Source: Escallonia rubra (lineage: Eukaryota > Streptophyta > Magnoliopsida > Escalloniales > Escalloniaceae). Taken from it: 64,000 bases of DNA. The DNA is taken from the NCBI GenBank assembly GCA_033065855.1, contig JAVXUO010001926.1, forward strand, positions 274,320-338,319, in the 5' to 3' direction. Both the position numbers and the translations under genes were made by a program. The notes beneath the pieces were generated by a model. The model was given only the letters and a program-made list of their open reading frames with translations. It was not told where the DNA came from and did no database searches. Positions 44,352-57,560 of this stretch are shown here, piece after piece; position 1 is the stretch's first letter, and each line of letters opens with the position of its first letter.

Positions 44352-46805
44352 CTTTTTTTATTGGTTAATAAGAGAATTGCATTTAAAGTGAAATATCGTC
44401 CAGCCATAAGGCTAATACAACAAGACAGAAAAAAGAGTTCGTAAAAGGAAATACAAGCCAAATCCGGAAGACACCCTGCAAAAGTCTATGAGTCAGCATC
44501 ACTACGAACCAAGGCTACCGCCCTTCACTTTGTCATCAATCCAGTCTTGATAAATATCTATACGGGCCTAACATGCAAAATGAGCTAGGATCCGTGCTTC
44601 AGTCAAAAGGTGAGGGGCTGCCCTGGCCATACTAAAGTGATGATAATCTGTTACACTATAGCAAAAATCATAGATGATGGGTGCCACCGTATCTAGAATG
44701 TCGTCAGAACCTGCCATCTGGTTGAGGAGGAAACAAGATTCAGTTAGAACCTTTATATGTAGAAAATTATTTTTAAGAGCCCATAACGATGCAATATGCA
44801 GACTAATGGCTACAGCAGTATATTTGTCCGAGGTCAAAGAAGAAAAAGCCGCCGAACCACACCTCACACTATTTACATAACAAGATACGCCAATGCCTAC
44901 CCGAAGACGAGAGCTATCAAAACAGGAAAAAAGAACCAAGGTAAAATTAAAAGGATTTATACAAGAGCAAGGCACAGGACAACTATGAACAATGATCGGA
45001 TCACAACGAGGATTTGGGTTATGGTATGTAATTGGTGAGCAATTTGGTTGAGGGAGAGAAAGCGGTTTTGAAGGCAAATGGTTTAGATCAGTGAAAATTG
45101 AATTAGTCCAGGTGAGAATTTGTGGAATAATCTCCCACGGGTTAAAGGGTATGTTAGAGAAAACTAGCTTGTTTCGATGAATCCAGATAAACCAAAGGGT
45201 AACGAAAAAATAAATTAGGTTGATGGAATTTGCGGGCCCAAATTTCCGGTCAAGCCAAGCTATAAGCCATTCCCTACCGGTACAGCTGATGTCCTCACTT
45301 CGGATACCAAGGGGTATACCGAACCAGATAGGTCTAATAGAAGGACATTGTATAAACCGATGGGTGGCATCTTCTATGTGTAAGTTACAAAGGGGACAAC
45401 CAGCACTTGATTGAATCCCAAGGCGGTTAAGATTTGATTGTAAGGGTAGACGGTCCCATAGAATCTGCCATACCAAGAACCGAATCTTGAGCGGTATCGG
45501 TAATTTCCATAATTTTTTCCAGATATTCACAGAGAAATCAGAAATAGGGTAAGGTAGTTTGCAAAATGAATTCATATCCTCCGCTTTGGCCATATATAAC
45601 ATTTTATACGTCGAAGAGACTGTGAATTCGCCATTCGTCATTGGTCCCCAGACCATCTGGTCATCGTAGTCAAGCCTTGGAATATGAATAGCAATAATAG
45701 AGTTAGCAATAGGAGGGGTGAAGAGCGCTTTGATCTTTTGATGATTCCACCTGCCATTATGAATCAGATCACACACAAGGTTAGAATTTAGGTCCGGTTG
45801 ACTATTCTGCGAATCCGGCACCAGAAGAATCTTGTTATTTGCAGGAATCCAGTAATCGTTCCAGATAGATATACTCCTGCCGTTGCCAACTTGCCACCTG
45901 AGGCCATTACGAAGTGTTGTCCTTCCCAAAATAATGCCCCGCCATCCTTTTGAGAATTTGCCAGTGTCCGGAGAGTTGATGAAATTTTGGCGAGTGCAAT
46001 ACTTACCTTGCATTACTCGGGCAAGAAGAGATTCTGGGTTGGCCATAATCCTCCATGCAGTTTTGGATAGTAAAGCCTGATTAAAGAGCCTAGTGTCTTT
46101 GAATCCCAGCCCACCAAAATCCAGCGGTCCACATAATGCATGCCAATTAATCCAATGCATGCCGCGACTGTTCTCATTTCCTGACCACCAAAACCTACCA
46201 AGCAAGGAGTCAATCTTGTGACATACGTGGGCGGGAAAGAGATATACCTGCATGTGGTAAATGAGTAGCGATTGAAGAACGGATTTGATAAGAGTGGCCC
46301 GTCCAGCTTTATTTAGAAGAACCCCTTTCCAGCTTGCACATCGATCTCTGACTCTGGCGATTAAGTCTCAAAATATTTCTTTCTGCCGGGTAGTAACATC
46401 AAGCATGGTTCCCAAGTAGGAGCCAAATTCAGTTGCTGCTTTGAAACCCAAACTTTGGGTGACAAATTCAATATCATTCAAACTGGCGTTTGGACTCAAA
46501 GTCACGGAGGACTTTGTAAGGTTGATCTGTTGGCCTGATTCCGAGCAGTAAGACTCCAGGGTTGTTTTAATCGAGTCCACAGATTGGGGGGTTATCTTGG
46601 TAAAAATAATGGCGTCATCAGCAAAAAAGAGGTGATTAATAGGAGGGCTCTTCATGCCTGCTTTGATACCAGGAATCAAATGTCTATCTTGGGCCTTTGA
46701 AAGGGCTGCTGAGAATCCCTCAGCACATAGGATAAAGAGCAAAGGAGATAACGGATCCCCCTGCCTGAGGCCGCATTTAGGTTGAAAACGTGGCAATGTG
46801 AGACC
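44352..46805 (-). mobile_element. 5'-truncated L1-type LINE
   Basis: The insertion starts inside the reverse transcriptase (46796: FQPKCGLRQGDPLSPLLFIL then CAEGFSAALS) and runs through HLFFADDAIIFTK (46620), QQINLTKSSVTLSPN, the maturase-like block KIDSLLGRFWWSG and GGLGFKDTRLFNQALLSKTA (46060), the zf-RVT region CPLCNLHIEDATHRFIQC, and an RNase H-like C-terminus ending ILAHFAC at 44568. A 3' UTR and short A-tail (AATAAAAAAAG, complement near 44350) follow. Stops near 46368 and 46253 break the frame. 5' truncation is the normal outcome of incomplete target-primed reverse transcription. Confidence 0.9.
44568..46796 (-). pseudogene. LINE ORF2 C-terminal part: RT, zf-RVT and RNase H
   Basis: Coding part of the LINE just described. 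A 561-codon frame (46253-44568) is open and still keeps zf-RVT (residues about 215-300) and RNase H-like sequence (about 440-560), while the RT part lies in a separate frame (46796-46368). The RNase H-like end reads RVGIGVSCYVNSVRCGSAAF and FLHIKVLTESCFLLNQMAGS; the acidic residues of an active RNase H are not clearly conserved. The enzyme would lack the endonuclease, so it cannot drive its own retrotransposition. Confidence 0.85.
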
Positions 46806-46809
46806 TGAT

Positions 46810-47446
46810 ACGAAGACAAGTATGCCAAAAAGTGGAAGGGACTCCTAAATTGCTAAATCTTCATGACTTTAATCCCTATAGAACTTGTTGTTCTTTAGTG
46901 CTCGGAGTTTAATCCCTATAGAACTTGATCATAAATGTATGTCTCCATCAAAATTCGTATATGCAAAAAAAATTGTATAGACATCGAAGCTATTTAGCGT
47001 TCAATCACAAGGCTTTACATTGATAATTTTCTTTTCTCAAATATGAATCGATGCTGTGATGGCACCTTTGTTGTAACAAAAGCGTCATCAAAAGGATTTT
47101 AACCAAACAACTAATTCAACATACATCTCCATCTACTAAATCTTTTAAGCGACAAAAGATAGTCTTTAATGTTTAGAAAAAAAAACGTAACGTTTAGAAG
47201 ATCTAAAGAAATTACGACTGAATGCCACAACATACATGCAATTAATTTATTTAGTGATAATACATTTCAATACACGTGAAAAACAAGTGCATCACAATTA
47301 ATACTTACAATGGACCATAAAGTTAAGAAATACTTTCACCGTTTGTCGCTGCAATGCATTAGAAGTGGCAATTGCTTGCTCCTTATATAGAGAGGAGAGG
47401 TGGATAGCATATTAAGGAGTGGCAATGGCATTTCCAGTTAAAGAGG

Positions 47447-47477
<31 letters not shown>

Positions 47478-47771
47478 TCCCCCCCCTCTCTCTCTCTCTG
47501 ATATACACGCACGCACGCACACACCTGAAGAATGAAAGTCTAGACATGAGGGCGATTTCTTGCTCATCTAGGTGTTGGACACGCTGTGAAATGAATCTCT
47601 CTCCTCTTGCACTGATCTGATATGCAAGGCCAAACGTGTGAACCCAAAGAAGAATACATGTTAGATATGAAAGAAAAAACAAGTCGACAAAAAGCACCAT
47701 ATACAAACCAATTAATCACAGGACACACTTGAACTCGAGTATAAACATAGCATCCTTAAATGCCACACACA
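46810..47771. other. Intergenic DNA downstream of the NECAP gene
   Basis: Contains a (CT)n tract with poly-C interruption (47450-47500) and two copies of TTTAATCCCTATAGAACTTG (46871-46890 and 46908-46927). No coding signal other than repeat-generated frames. Confidence 0.6.
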
Positions 47772-50700
47772 CTACACTGCCGTTTGAAAATCCCCGAAGT
47801 CATCATCCGGTATCTCTTGTTGGCTCTGATTTTGAAGAGGAGGCTCTGATTCTTTTGACTGTCCTTCTGCTGAACCTGAGGATTTCTCTATAGATGGTTC
47901 CTCGAGATTTAGATTTGACGGTGATTCTGAGGGGAACTTCACACTGGTAGGAGAAGGTGAAAGCGGGGACAGTGGAGGTGGTGGCGGTTTGATAGATATC
48001 ACGGGCTCCTTTCCGTTGCCCTTCTCCTCTAGTGAGACATTATTCAAACCTTGCTCAAAAAACTTTGATCTTGAACTGCGACCTCCATTCTGTTGACATT
48101 AGAAAACAGACTTACTTCTATGTGACAAGCCAACATACATTTCAAAGAGCAGAAGGTTATTGGCAACTTTACATTTTTTATCTGAAGAACAAGGGTCTCT
48201 CCATCTTTTAAACTGTAATCTGCTGAAGAAGTTTTCTGGTAGTGCTGTTCCATCTCTTCAGCAGCTTTCTTTTTGTTCAGATATCTTTGTATAATTTAAG
48301 AAGTTGGTTAGTCCAATATCGGTTACAAATGCGAAGAGAGAGAACAAGAGTCGGAAGTGGGGAGGGGGAAGAGAAGACGGAAAATGCAAGTGAACAAACA
48401 AGACATACTTCATATGATCATGAAGGGCAGCTTGGAAGTCATAAGCTTCAGGGCGTTCTCGAAAACCTATGCCGATGAAAGCATGCCGAAGGCGGCCACC
48501 TGCATGAGTTCAACATATGAGTTAGATGTAGCATTACGTTATTAAAACGTTTAAATGGAAAGCTAGGTACAAAGGCCGAAGGTCCAGCTTAAAATTGTAA
48601 CAAAAATTTACTAACGTTTTGTCCTCAAGGTGAAAATGAGAGAGAAGAAGAATAAGGAAGATAGAGACTAGCGGACGTCCTTTATGGTTTTTGTTCTTGG
48701 TTCAAATTCTCTAGTTAACTTGACCATCAAATGAAACAAAGTACTGACGAATAGGTTCAGTGAATTCATGCTCCACCTAAGTGAAACATTTACCAGTGTA
48801 GGTGAACAAATTCCAACTCCCAGTCCTCAAACCCTCTCTAACCGTATGTTACAGGCAAAGTTGCCTCCTGAATTCTCCACATAAACCACCACCCTTCTGT
48901 CTCTAGTGCAAGCATGGACAGGGAATCTAGATCAAAGTGTCTCCTCCCAACAGTATGTATCCCGCCAAATCACACAGCTCAAGTTTCCTAATACCAGAAC
49001 TGTAGAAGGACATATCTCTAAGCTCCCAAAGCAATTCCTGCCAAAGGCCTCCATGTTGGAAATGCACCTTCTTGAAGATCCTTCCCTGTCTGATGTAAAC
49101 CATCCATCAACCACTCCCCTCTGGAAGAAACATCCCCAAGAACTGCCACCATTGACCAAACAAAGCCTGACTGGACAAACTCGCTTAATAGATCCCGAGG
49201 CCACTGCCATAACCACCTACTTGCGTGATCAAGTAACTCAATTCTTTGGTTGCAGGCCTTGTATCGCAGTTGGGATACCTTCCACAAGAATTCCTCCTCG
49301 GCTATATCCATGGTAAGCTGAACATCTCCAGCATTGGAAATAAGGACATCAAGTGGGTGAGGAAACTAGACAAAGAACTCTTACTAAGAGATAACCTACG
49401 CCATTTTGATAGAAACTGTTCTTTCCAACTAGCCAACCCTCTTCCAAGTACTTCAGCCACAGGATCATGGATCCAAACGGACTCCCATTTAACTTTGCAC
49501 AAAAAATAAAATATGCAGCACTCTTCTTCAGTTCCCTCATAATAACTTTTAAGGACTTTCCTCAAATTACTCCCGATTAAAACAGCATTTCCGGCAGGCC
49601 CCCAAGGGAAAAGCACACTGAGAGAGGGAGACGACAGTCTCGATATCGAGTACCAAGAGAAATGAGCAGCTGCAACTAGATAAAACAACAATAAGACTTC
49701 ACTGAGAAAAACCCTTAGGAGCTCCCTCCAACAAAACCCTATCCCAATCTCTGACCTCCCAGACCGAGTAGATCCTTTCAAAACAACACCTTCAGCTGAT
49801 TTATGCAGACATACCGTTACGAATGCCTCTTTTGCGAGCACAAGAATATAGGAAAAACCCTCCTAGCTAATCTCCTCCACACCAGGTAACCAACCAAAAC
49901 CAAACCACGAGCTGTCACCAATTTGAAAATGGATAAACTGCTCAAACAAAGCCCGCCTTTACTCATGGCCACTGCCAAGCTGCTACTGCACAACTTCTAC
50001 GAGCCCCAGGGCTAATATCAGCCCCGCATCCACCACTAGCAAGTGTCTACTTCACAGTGCATCTGTAGCCACCATATATCTCCAGTCCTACATGCTAAGC
50101 AGGGACACATCAAACCTTCTCAAACCTCTTGAGCTCTTATTACCTTCTATACAGGATCAAGATGTCTAAAGGGCGACTATGCCAAACCTCAAAATTCTGA
50201 CAGTCCACATCTCCTCTGCCCTTCTACCCGATTTCTACCTAGCCCAGACATAGGTTGGTTGGTTTTCCTCTTCTTTGCATCTATTGGATGGATACAGATC
50301 ATAACAAACTGCCTCCTCCCTTCTAATTTCTTCCGCACCCCAACTCAGAAGCAGCCCGCAATAACTAGGAATTTGGGAATCATTTCTAACGTTCCCAGTC
50401 ATAGAGATCCAAAGGGGTGCTGAAGACCATTAGCTATTCCCTTACGTATTTCTAACCCAGTTGAGTACAATTCTTTAAAAGATTTCTTAAGCTAAGATTC
50501 CATCAGTTGAGAGACAAAAGAGTTTATGACCTAAATGTGAGCAGGAACAGGTTATCTACATGCTACTCACCTTTGTAGATTCCACGTGATAGGCTTATTG
50601 CCATGACCTCTCTACTACTGCTTTTGGCTGCAGTAAGAACAAGGGGCCGTCAAGAATCATATGTTTCGGTCAGCCTCTCAGCAGAGGAGTCATCAAGGCA

Positions 50701-53700
50701 AGGATTCATTCTTCAGTAAGATAGGGTGCTAGAAGCCCCAGCTTAAGGAGGATGCTCTTTCGTCACCGCTAAGAAAAGCACCCTCTGGTGCAACTTTCAC
50801 AATTGAAAATGGAATCTGTCATGATTAGCGTACTGAACAGACTTTTATTCTGTTATTTTAGGATGGATTTTCGTTGATCGGATCGGATCGAGCACATAGA
50901 GTGCAAGCCCAAACTCAATTAATTCTCTCTGGCTTACACCATGACAGCTGAGCGGTTTACCACTTCAATTCAATGAAGGACTTCACCTACCTTTGTCCAT
51001 CCCCTTTCGTTGCTTTCAGCGGCCAATGAATGTTTAGGCTTTTAGCAAAGGGAGCAACTAAAAGCTTGGGGTCAAAACGAAGCGGCACATAGTCCACCTT
51101 ATCTGCTAAATTCTAACCCTGCCGACAGGTTCACAAAGTCCATCTTATCAGGCCTCAGATATAATCGAATAGCCGCAGTCTTGATCCCAATCTTCTGATT
51201 CTTCTCTCTAATTCCTTCCCTTATATTATTTACAAACATTTGACTGGCCTCACCCTAATGGCAATTCTGTATTTGCAAATGTTACTCTCATGCAGAACCA
51301 CTTCTGCAAAATGTGCAACAATGCACTTTGTGCATAGATGGGGAAGGGCCAATAGGTACTAATAGGTCCAATAGCTACCTGGAGTGCTATTAGCAAATAC
51401 AAGTACGTTTCCCAATTGTATGATTTCATCTTCATTCTATCCAAAAGCTTCTGCTCTGTGTTCAAAGTACACTGTTTGAGATTTCCAACAGAATATCAGA
51501 ATCCATTAATTTCTGACTTGCTGCACCAAAGAACTCCGATGGAAAGCCAAATCAATCCCACAATGGATTTGGTGAGCCTTAATAACATCCCAAGTCCTAC
51601 ATCTAGGCCTGTGCTAAAGGGCGACACCCAAATGCTTAATGTCTTGGCTGGCTTATGACAGATACTTGCATGGCCCTTACCCAACTTAGCACAGCTGGCC
51701 GTGGTGAGCATATTCTGCGTGCGATCTTTCAAATTCAAAATCATGAAGATATAACCCACTTCTTTACTTAAGAAGAATAAGTGTCCACCATGGTGTCAAA
51801 AGTCAAAATTCCCTAAGGGTTCCGGGTGAATGCCTACCCGCACTACTCCTTTCCCAGTCCTCCACCAGTGCAACTCATTATCAACTACAGATCTGAACAA
51901 ACTGCTGGTGTTTTCTGCCAGATTTGATAACTTATAACCAAGATGCCAATTGATTGTTCCTCAAAAGTTAAGCAGCTAATCACCTATTCCTCCTAGAACT
52001 TTTGTTATGTTTTCTGGCAACACTTTCCCTTACCAGGGAGCTTCCATCTTGCTCCTTAAATACATTAAACTTTTTTACAATAAAAGTTTCGGGATCAGGT
52101 GAACATGGGGTCTTTACATGTCTATAGAGGTGGCTGTTTTCTGTTCACTCATTACTTGGGTTACTCGTATTGATGACAAGACGGTTAAAGAAAATTTTAA
52201 TTGAAGCTCAGTTAAAATTGGCTAGAAATACCAGGAACTGTTATGCTGTTGTACAAAGATGATAAAGAGAAAAACTACAGCGAACAAATATACAACTAGA
52301 AACAAATTGACACATTATGGACTACCAATATTCTCTTCAACGCGTAGAACGAAGTATCTGCAGACAAATGAAACAAGAAAAGAATTTACACATTATTAAT
52401 ATGTCAGGTCAAATCTCTGTCATAGCGTAACATGCATTTTAAAGGTACTGAACAAACATAGACTTCCGTTTAGTAATAAATTGACTAAACCTGCTGCTAT
52501 CAATTACAGGCTCAACTGGATGTGGCTCTCCGTCTCTAAGAAATGCCCGAGCATACAGTTCACCTGTATTGAGCTTCTCCATTAATAAAGCTGAACCACG
52601 TGTCAATGCTACAGAATCAAGCACCCACCCACCCAACCCAAAAAAACAAAAGAAAAAGGACCATGAGGGAAAAAAGCAAAGGATATTCACCTGTTGTCTT
52701 ATCTTCAAGTTTGATAATGCATTCTTCTCCCTTGCTAGTAACCTTTAGTATCCCCTCCCATGCCCACTTATTGATATCCCATTCGTCAGCCCTATAAAGA
52801 ATGAATGGAACTAAGATCACCATCTCCACTGCGTTGAAAATAAGGTTAACAACTAAATTGCCACTCTATCCATGTCTACCTATGACTTTAGGGCTTGAAG
52901 CATAAAAGCGATAAGATACAAGCCTACGTAACTGAAAAGTAGTTACACCATTCTACTTGATTAACTACAAAATGGAGGATATATCTTCAAACTTACGAAC
53001 GTAAGCAGGTGCTAATAACAGCAATAACAATTCTTAGTGTGGCTTTTCATAAAATTCTGAACCATAGAACAATGTTTTGCCTCACTGCTGTTCTATAACA
53101 TTTTCCCTTCAACTTGAGAAGAATGTTACAATTACACCACAGCCCAGAGCTATGAAGCACAAACACCTCTAATGGGTCAAGCTATCATGTATGACACTAA
53201 ACAACATCCTGACACTTCACCGAGACTTTCAAACACATGTTGAACACCACTGGGAGGTGTCCAATTTTTTTAAAATTTACTTAAATATCGGACACTGTGT
53301 CGGGGGCTCTCCTAGATTGTGTTGGACACTTCTTCAAGAACTGTCGGACATGTATGGAGCTGAAATATAAACATTTGAAACTTACATCGCGAGTTGGAAT
53401 ATAATATTAAGGAAAGAAGGGACTCTTTTTAGGAATCAAAAACTAAGCAAATCGCAAAACAGCAATGGATCATATACTAAGTTCAGCTAGGGCAGGTGAC
53501 CAAGGTAAATCTTTGAGGAGGAAACTTGAGTTAAGAGTGCAATTTAAATGTGAATGTGCTTAAAACTTGGTAAAATGCATGTATACTATCATGTAAAAAG
53601 AATCTGTGGTGTCTAAAAGAAAGTTTCTAGAAAATGCGGGTTTGGTGTCAGATGCGGTGTCCATGTCCAAGCTACCTAGCCCCAAACTCAGATCTCCACT

Positions 53701-56700
53701 ATAGCAAACCTGCTCCTAACCCATGGCCAACATCCTCGTCAATCTCTACCTCCCATCCAACATAGCTAAAAGAATCTTTCTTAGGTACCTATTAACCGTA
53801 CATACTTACCTCCTTGCCAGACCTCCTCCTAGTTTTCCAATATTGTAATCCAAGTACTCCATCTTAGTCCTGCTTAATCTAAAGCCTTTGGATTCTAAAG
53901 TGCTTCTTTAACTCTAACTTGACATTAGTCCTACTCTTGTCTCAACAATTAAAACTATATCATCCCCAATTATCACATACAATTGGACCTGATCCTGAAT
54001 ATTCTTACTAAGCTTGTTCATAACCAAAGTAAAGGGATATGTGGCTTAAATCTGACCCTTAGTGAAGTCCAATCATAGTAGTCTGTTCTCGCACTAGTAC
54101 TTGCTTCTTCATACGTATCCTTAACCAAATCAACTCCTTTAGAATATTAAAGTATGTGACTGTGTCTGGCAATCTTCACGTGTTGCAACATCAACCCGTG
54201 AAACTTAAATGGGAATAGTTTAAAGATGACAAAAATTTCAGAATAAGATATCCTTCTCTACACTGGCAAAAGTTTGAAGAAGAATAAGTCATGAAGATTT
54301 ATAGAGGAGTTCAAAGCATTTGTCTTCAGTTATGGCGTCATTTTTTGTTATCATTGGTAAAAATCTATAGCACATATCTACTGCAGCGCGATTTGTCAAA
54401 GTTTCGGTTTTTGCGTGGTGCTCCGTCTTCAGATAAAGAAAGAAGATTTGAGCTAATTGTTGTTGACTATGCAAAAGAATAGATATATAAGCCATCTACT
54501 CTTGCATTGTAATGTGGTGTATACTTTTGCATGTTTTTCTCCTTTTCTGGTATCAAGTCGGTCTAGCCATGTTTGGTGAGAGTTTCCTTCAGTTGGGCCA
54601 CAAAAAATTGCTAAGAGCAGGCAAAGGTTTGAAAATTCACTAGCTGAGGGGATTGAGAAATCATCAACTTATATATCCGCTTTAACTACCGTGGGAACAT
54701 ATACTGTTGTACAGAGTTTCTAATTGAAGTCTACCCGTAGTACAGAATTGCATAATTTGGCTGTACTCTGAGATTTTAGGTGGGAAATAATTTTGCTCAA
54801 TTTTAGCTCCATAGCCACCTCACTCCCCATCCTGCCTCCATTTTTCCTCTTTTTTCATTTTTCATCAAACTTCCTCTCATTATTTAGAACTCAGATTGCT
54901 TGTGAGTTGGTAATATTACGATAAAATAACAAATTAGTCACGGTGATCAAACAAATTTGTTAATAGTAAATCTTCATGTAAAGCAGAGAATCTATTGATT
55001 AGCAACACATAAACCGAGGTCCCCAAGTTGTGTAAAGATTATCGAACAAATTTGCAAAGTAAGAACCTGTAAGAAGCAGCACTTTTTCTGGGAGGGATCT
55101 GCAGAAACAATTGGTAGGATAATATTAGGGAGCAGTACATAATTTCTTGTTGTCTCAAGCATATTTGCAAAACTATATATACCATTGGTACCAGATATTC
55201 TACTCAAACAATCAGATCTGATGATCTCAGAGTATGAAGTGAAATGTTTGCAGTTGCAGCAGGCTTATGTAGGACTAAGGTTGTCTCTGAAGCTGACTCA
55301 AGTAAATACGTAATATGCACTAACATTTTGGTAGAAGACACATCCATGAATTACCAGACAAGCTTTATATATCACTAGGAACAACTAGGCGCAAAGTGCA
55401 TAAAACCTTACACACACAAGTGGAAGGTGGACATGCGAAAAGGATGTCTAAACTTAGCAACCCACAAATAAGTCAAATAGATGACGCCAGTTCATAGCTT
55501 TTGGACAATTTACCAGATATGTTTATGCAATCGCAAGAAGAACCAACAAGCAACCACTGCACATGGATACCCAAAAGATAGAATACTTTTCAATGAACAA
55601 CTATGATATCCATCATATAACGAATAGGTTCTATGCTTGTTAAAAGCATGAACGCGCCAAGAGCCAAGAGAAACCAATGTGCTGGCGTGGCCAGACATTG
55701 ATTAAGGTGGGAACTCGCCCACCTTATCTTTCGAATTCCTTTTTTGTTCAAGTACTAATAATATTCTTTTTCAAAAGAAATAATAAGAAAATTTATTTCT
55801 GTGCAAGCTTCCCCCTTCTTAATTTGAATTTTCTTTCCATTGAGATTAAACTGTGCCACCGTATTGATGAACCATTTCCTCGCATTGCCTAGACAGTAGA
55901 TAAATTACATAGCAGGTAAAACTGTCATTTACCTTTTTCACATCCCTATAAACATAGTATGCATGTTAAAAGCATGCATGCAGAAAGTAGACTTTCTACA
56001 CACAACACCAGGAGAGAGACTTAGTTTTGCAACCGCCCTTTCAACCATAGAAACACAAGTATAAGAGTTGTTACTCCATAAACAATAGAAGTAGCATTTG
56101 TTTGGCGGATAGAGAAAAGGAAGTGCAGAATTAATTAGATATTAAAATTTTCAATTAATTGACACATATTGACACCATTAACAGGTAATACAACAGCTTG
56201 ATCCCAGTTTAGTCTACAAACAAAGGATAAACAAATGGAAAAGTTTTTACTAACTAATATCACGATTAAGTAAAGCTTGAACCATGGTACCTTAAACGTG
56301 TTTTGAACAGCTAAATTTCTTATATATTTGCCCCCACGAAATTAAAATCACCCTTAAAACTTCATTTACTTACTTTTATTTTCCTTTAATCCTTATCCAT
56401 GATTGGCTTCATTACTGTCTTTAAATTTTTTTCCAATTGGTCCTCTTCCCTTATACTCACGATTATGAATAGCTACTTCGTATAATAACCTGTATAGGGT
56501 TGATGGCATCTCACTCCACTAAATAAAACTTAAAGTCGCAATTGACCCAGACACAAGAGGTCGTAGCAGCACCAGTAAATGCAACAGATCTCAGAAAGCC
56601 ACAAACGTCCTTGTCCACCCTCCTCAAATATGCTTATCGACCCCACAAGTGAATTAACTTTTTCAAGTAATAAGCCATTGAAGCACAGGTTTGACTGATG

Positions 56701-57560
56701 AAGGAACATAACTCAAATAGAACGTTGAACTGACACGCTTTCCACCCGAGAATGCGGAGCAATCCGTACACATAGTTGAAAAACACAAGTCCTAAATGGG
56801 TGTTTCTCTAAATCATAAAGTTCAAACTAATTAAGCATGAAAAGATATACCCATCACTAAAATACACTTAATTTCACGATAAACACATAATGGCAAACAT
56901 CACTGATAAAACTACAAACAAGAAAAAACAAACTACACTGATACACAAGCACAAAATTTCAAGATCGGTGTCATCAATCACGATTATATAGTCCATGTCT
57001 ATCCCTCTTTTATTCAAGAATATGAATAGCTACTTCTGACAATTATCCAATGAATTTAAAGACTTGAGAGCTGATGGCAACTCACTCCACTAAATCAGAC
57101 TTACATTAATATTTTGAAGCGGAGATGACCTAAATAGAGAGAAGCTCTAACACCATCTCTAAATGCGACAGTTTTCTGAGACATAGGCTTGACTGATCAA
57201 GGAAAGAAACTCAAATCCAACATTGAACTCGCACAATTCACAGCCTAGAACATAGAGCGATCAATATACATTCATGAAGATACATAATCCTAAATGGGTG
57301 CTTTCCGAATGTTAAAGATCATTAATTAAAGCATAAAAGAAATACCCATCAGTAAAAAGAATGAATTTGGCCACACACATATAATTTCCCAAACATCACT
57401 AGTAAAATCACAAACAAAAAAAAAAATCCACAAGCACCTATAGCATGCATCAAATATGTACCAAATAGACGTAGCATTCGGAGGCTTGAAAGAGAACGAG
57501 CTCCGCGGCTTCTTCTACGGCGTCGTCTGGCTGGGTTTGTTCCTTGTGCTCTTTCTCCAT
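47772..57560 (-). CDS. NECAP-like adaptin-ear-binding coat-associated protein, eight exons
   Basis: Exons in minus order: 57560-57462, 55098-55067, 52791-52691, 52563-52491, 52357-52326, 48499-48409, 48284-48173, 48089-47772, all GT-AG; the 858 bp stay in frame (285 residues). The N-terminal PH-like (PHear) domain reads LVLFQASECYVYLIPPRKSA, ADEWDINKWAWEG, ECIIKLEDKTTGELYARAFL, SRYFVLRVEENIGGRLRHAF, IGIGFRERPEAYDFQAALHD. A KKKAAEEMEQHYQK stretch and a Pro/Ser-rich tail end with DDDFGDFQTAV; DFGDF is a gamma-ear-type adaptor binding motif. NECAPs help clathrin-mediated vesicle formation at plasma membrane or trans-Golgi. Length and domain order are normal for the plant NECAP-1 class. Introns 1, 2 and 5 are 2.3-3.8 kb and TE-laden. 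No lesion was found. Confidence 0.92.
48900..49560 (-). pseudogene. Degraded L1-type LINE ORF2 fragment in NECAP intron 5
   Basis: On the minus strand: GRGLASWKEQFLSKWRRLSL, SKSSLSSFLTHLMSLFP (49310-49400) resembles the WKxxFLSKGGRxxLIKSxLS block after the LINE reverse transcriptase, followed in shifted frames by EEEFLWK and VLVLGNLSCVIWRD (about 48960-49010), like VGNGxxIRFWxD. Many stops and shifts. Similarity is by eye only. Confidence 0.5.
49561..52325. other. Rest of NECAP intron 5
   Basis: Repeat-like sequence without recognisable protein family on either strand. ORFs at 49842-49302, 51759-51496 and similar are short and unsupported. It may be further LINE sequence too decayed to read. 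Confidence 0.4.
53690..54150 (-). pseudogene. RTE-type LINE reverse transcriptase remnant in NECAP intron 2
   Basis: The minus strand reads VKDTYEEASTSART (about 54095-54140), then MIGLH and in shifted frames VMNKLSKNIQDQVQ, DDIVLIVETR (about 53920-53950) and KGFRLSRTKMEYLDY-like wording (53870). The order DMYEG..TSVRT, GLHQGSxLSPYLF, ADDIVL, SKTEYM is typical of plant RTE-clade LINEs. Broken by stops; decayed. Confidence 0.7.
54151..55066. other. Remaining part of NECAP intron 2
   Basis: AT-rich DNA without coding signal. Short frames at 54289-54495 on both strands are unsupported. Confidence 0.5.
55099..57461. other. NECAP intron 1
   Basis: No recognisable gene or element boundary. Two roughly similar blocks, about 56460-56860 and 57000-57300, share phrases such as CTCACTCCACTAAAT, GAGAATGCGGAGC-like wording, CTAAATGGGTG and GATACCCATCA-like wording, which suggests an old ~450-bp duplication. 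Confidence 0.45.

Noticed and set aside
48906-49316. 136-codon plus-strand frame in NECAP intron 5
   Set aside because: Antisense to a strand with LINE-like wording; no family similarity of its own.
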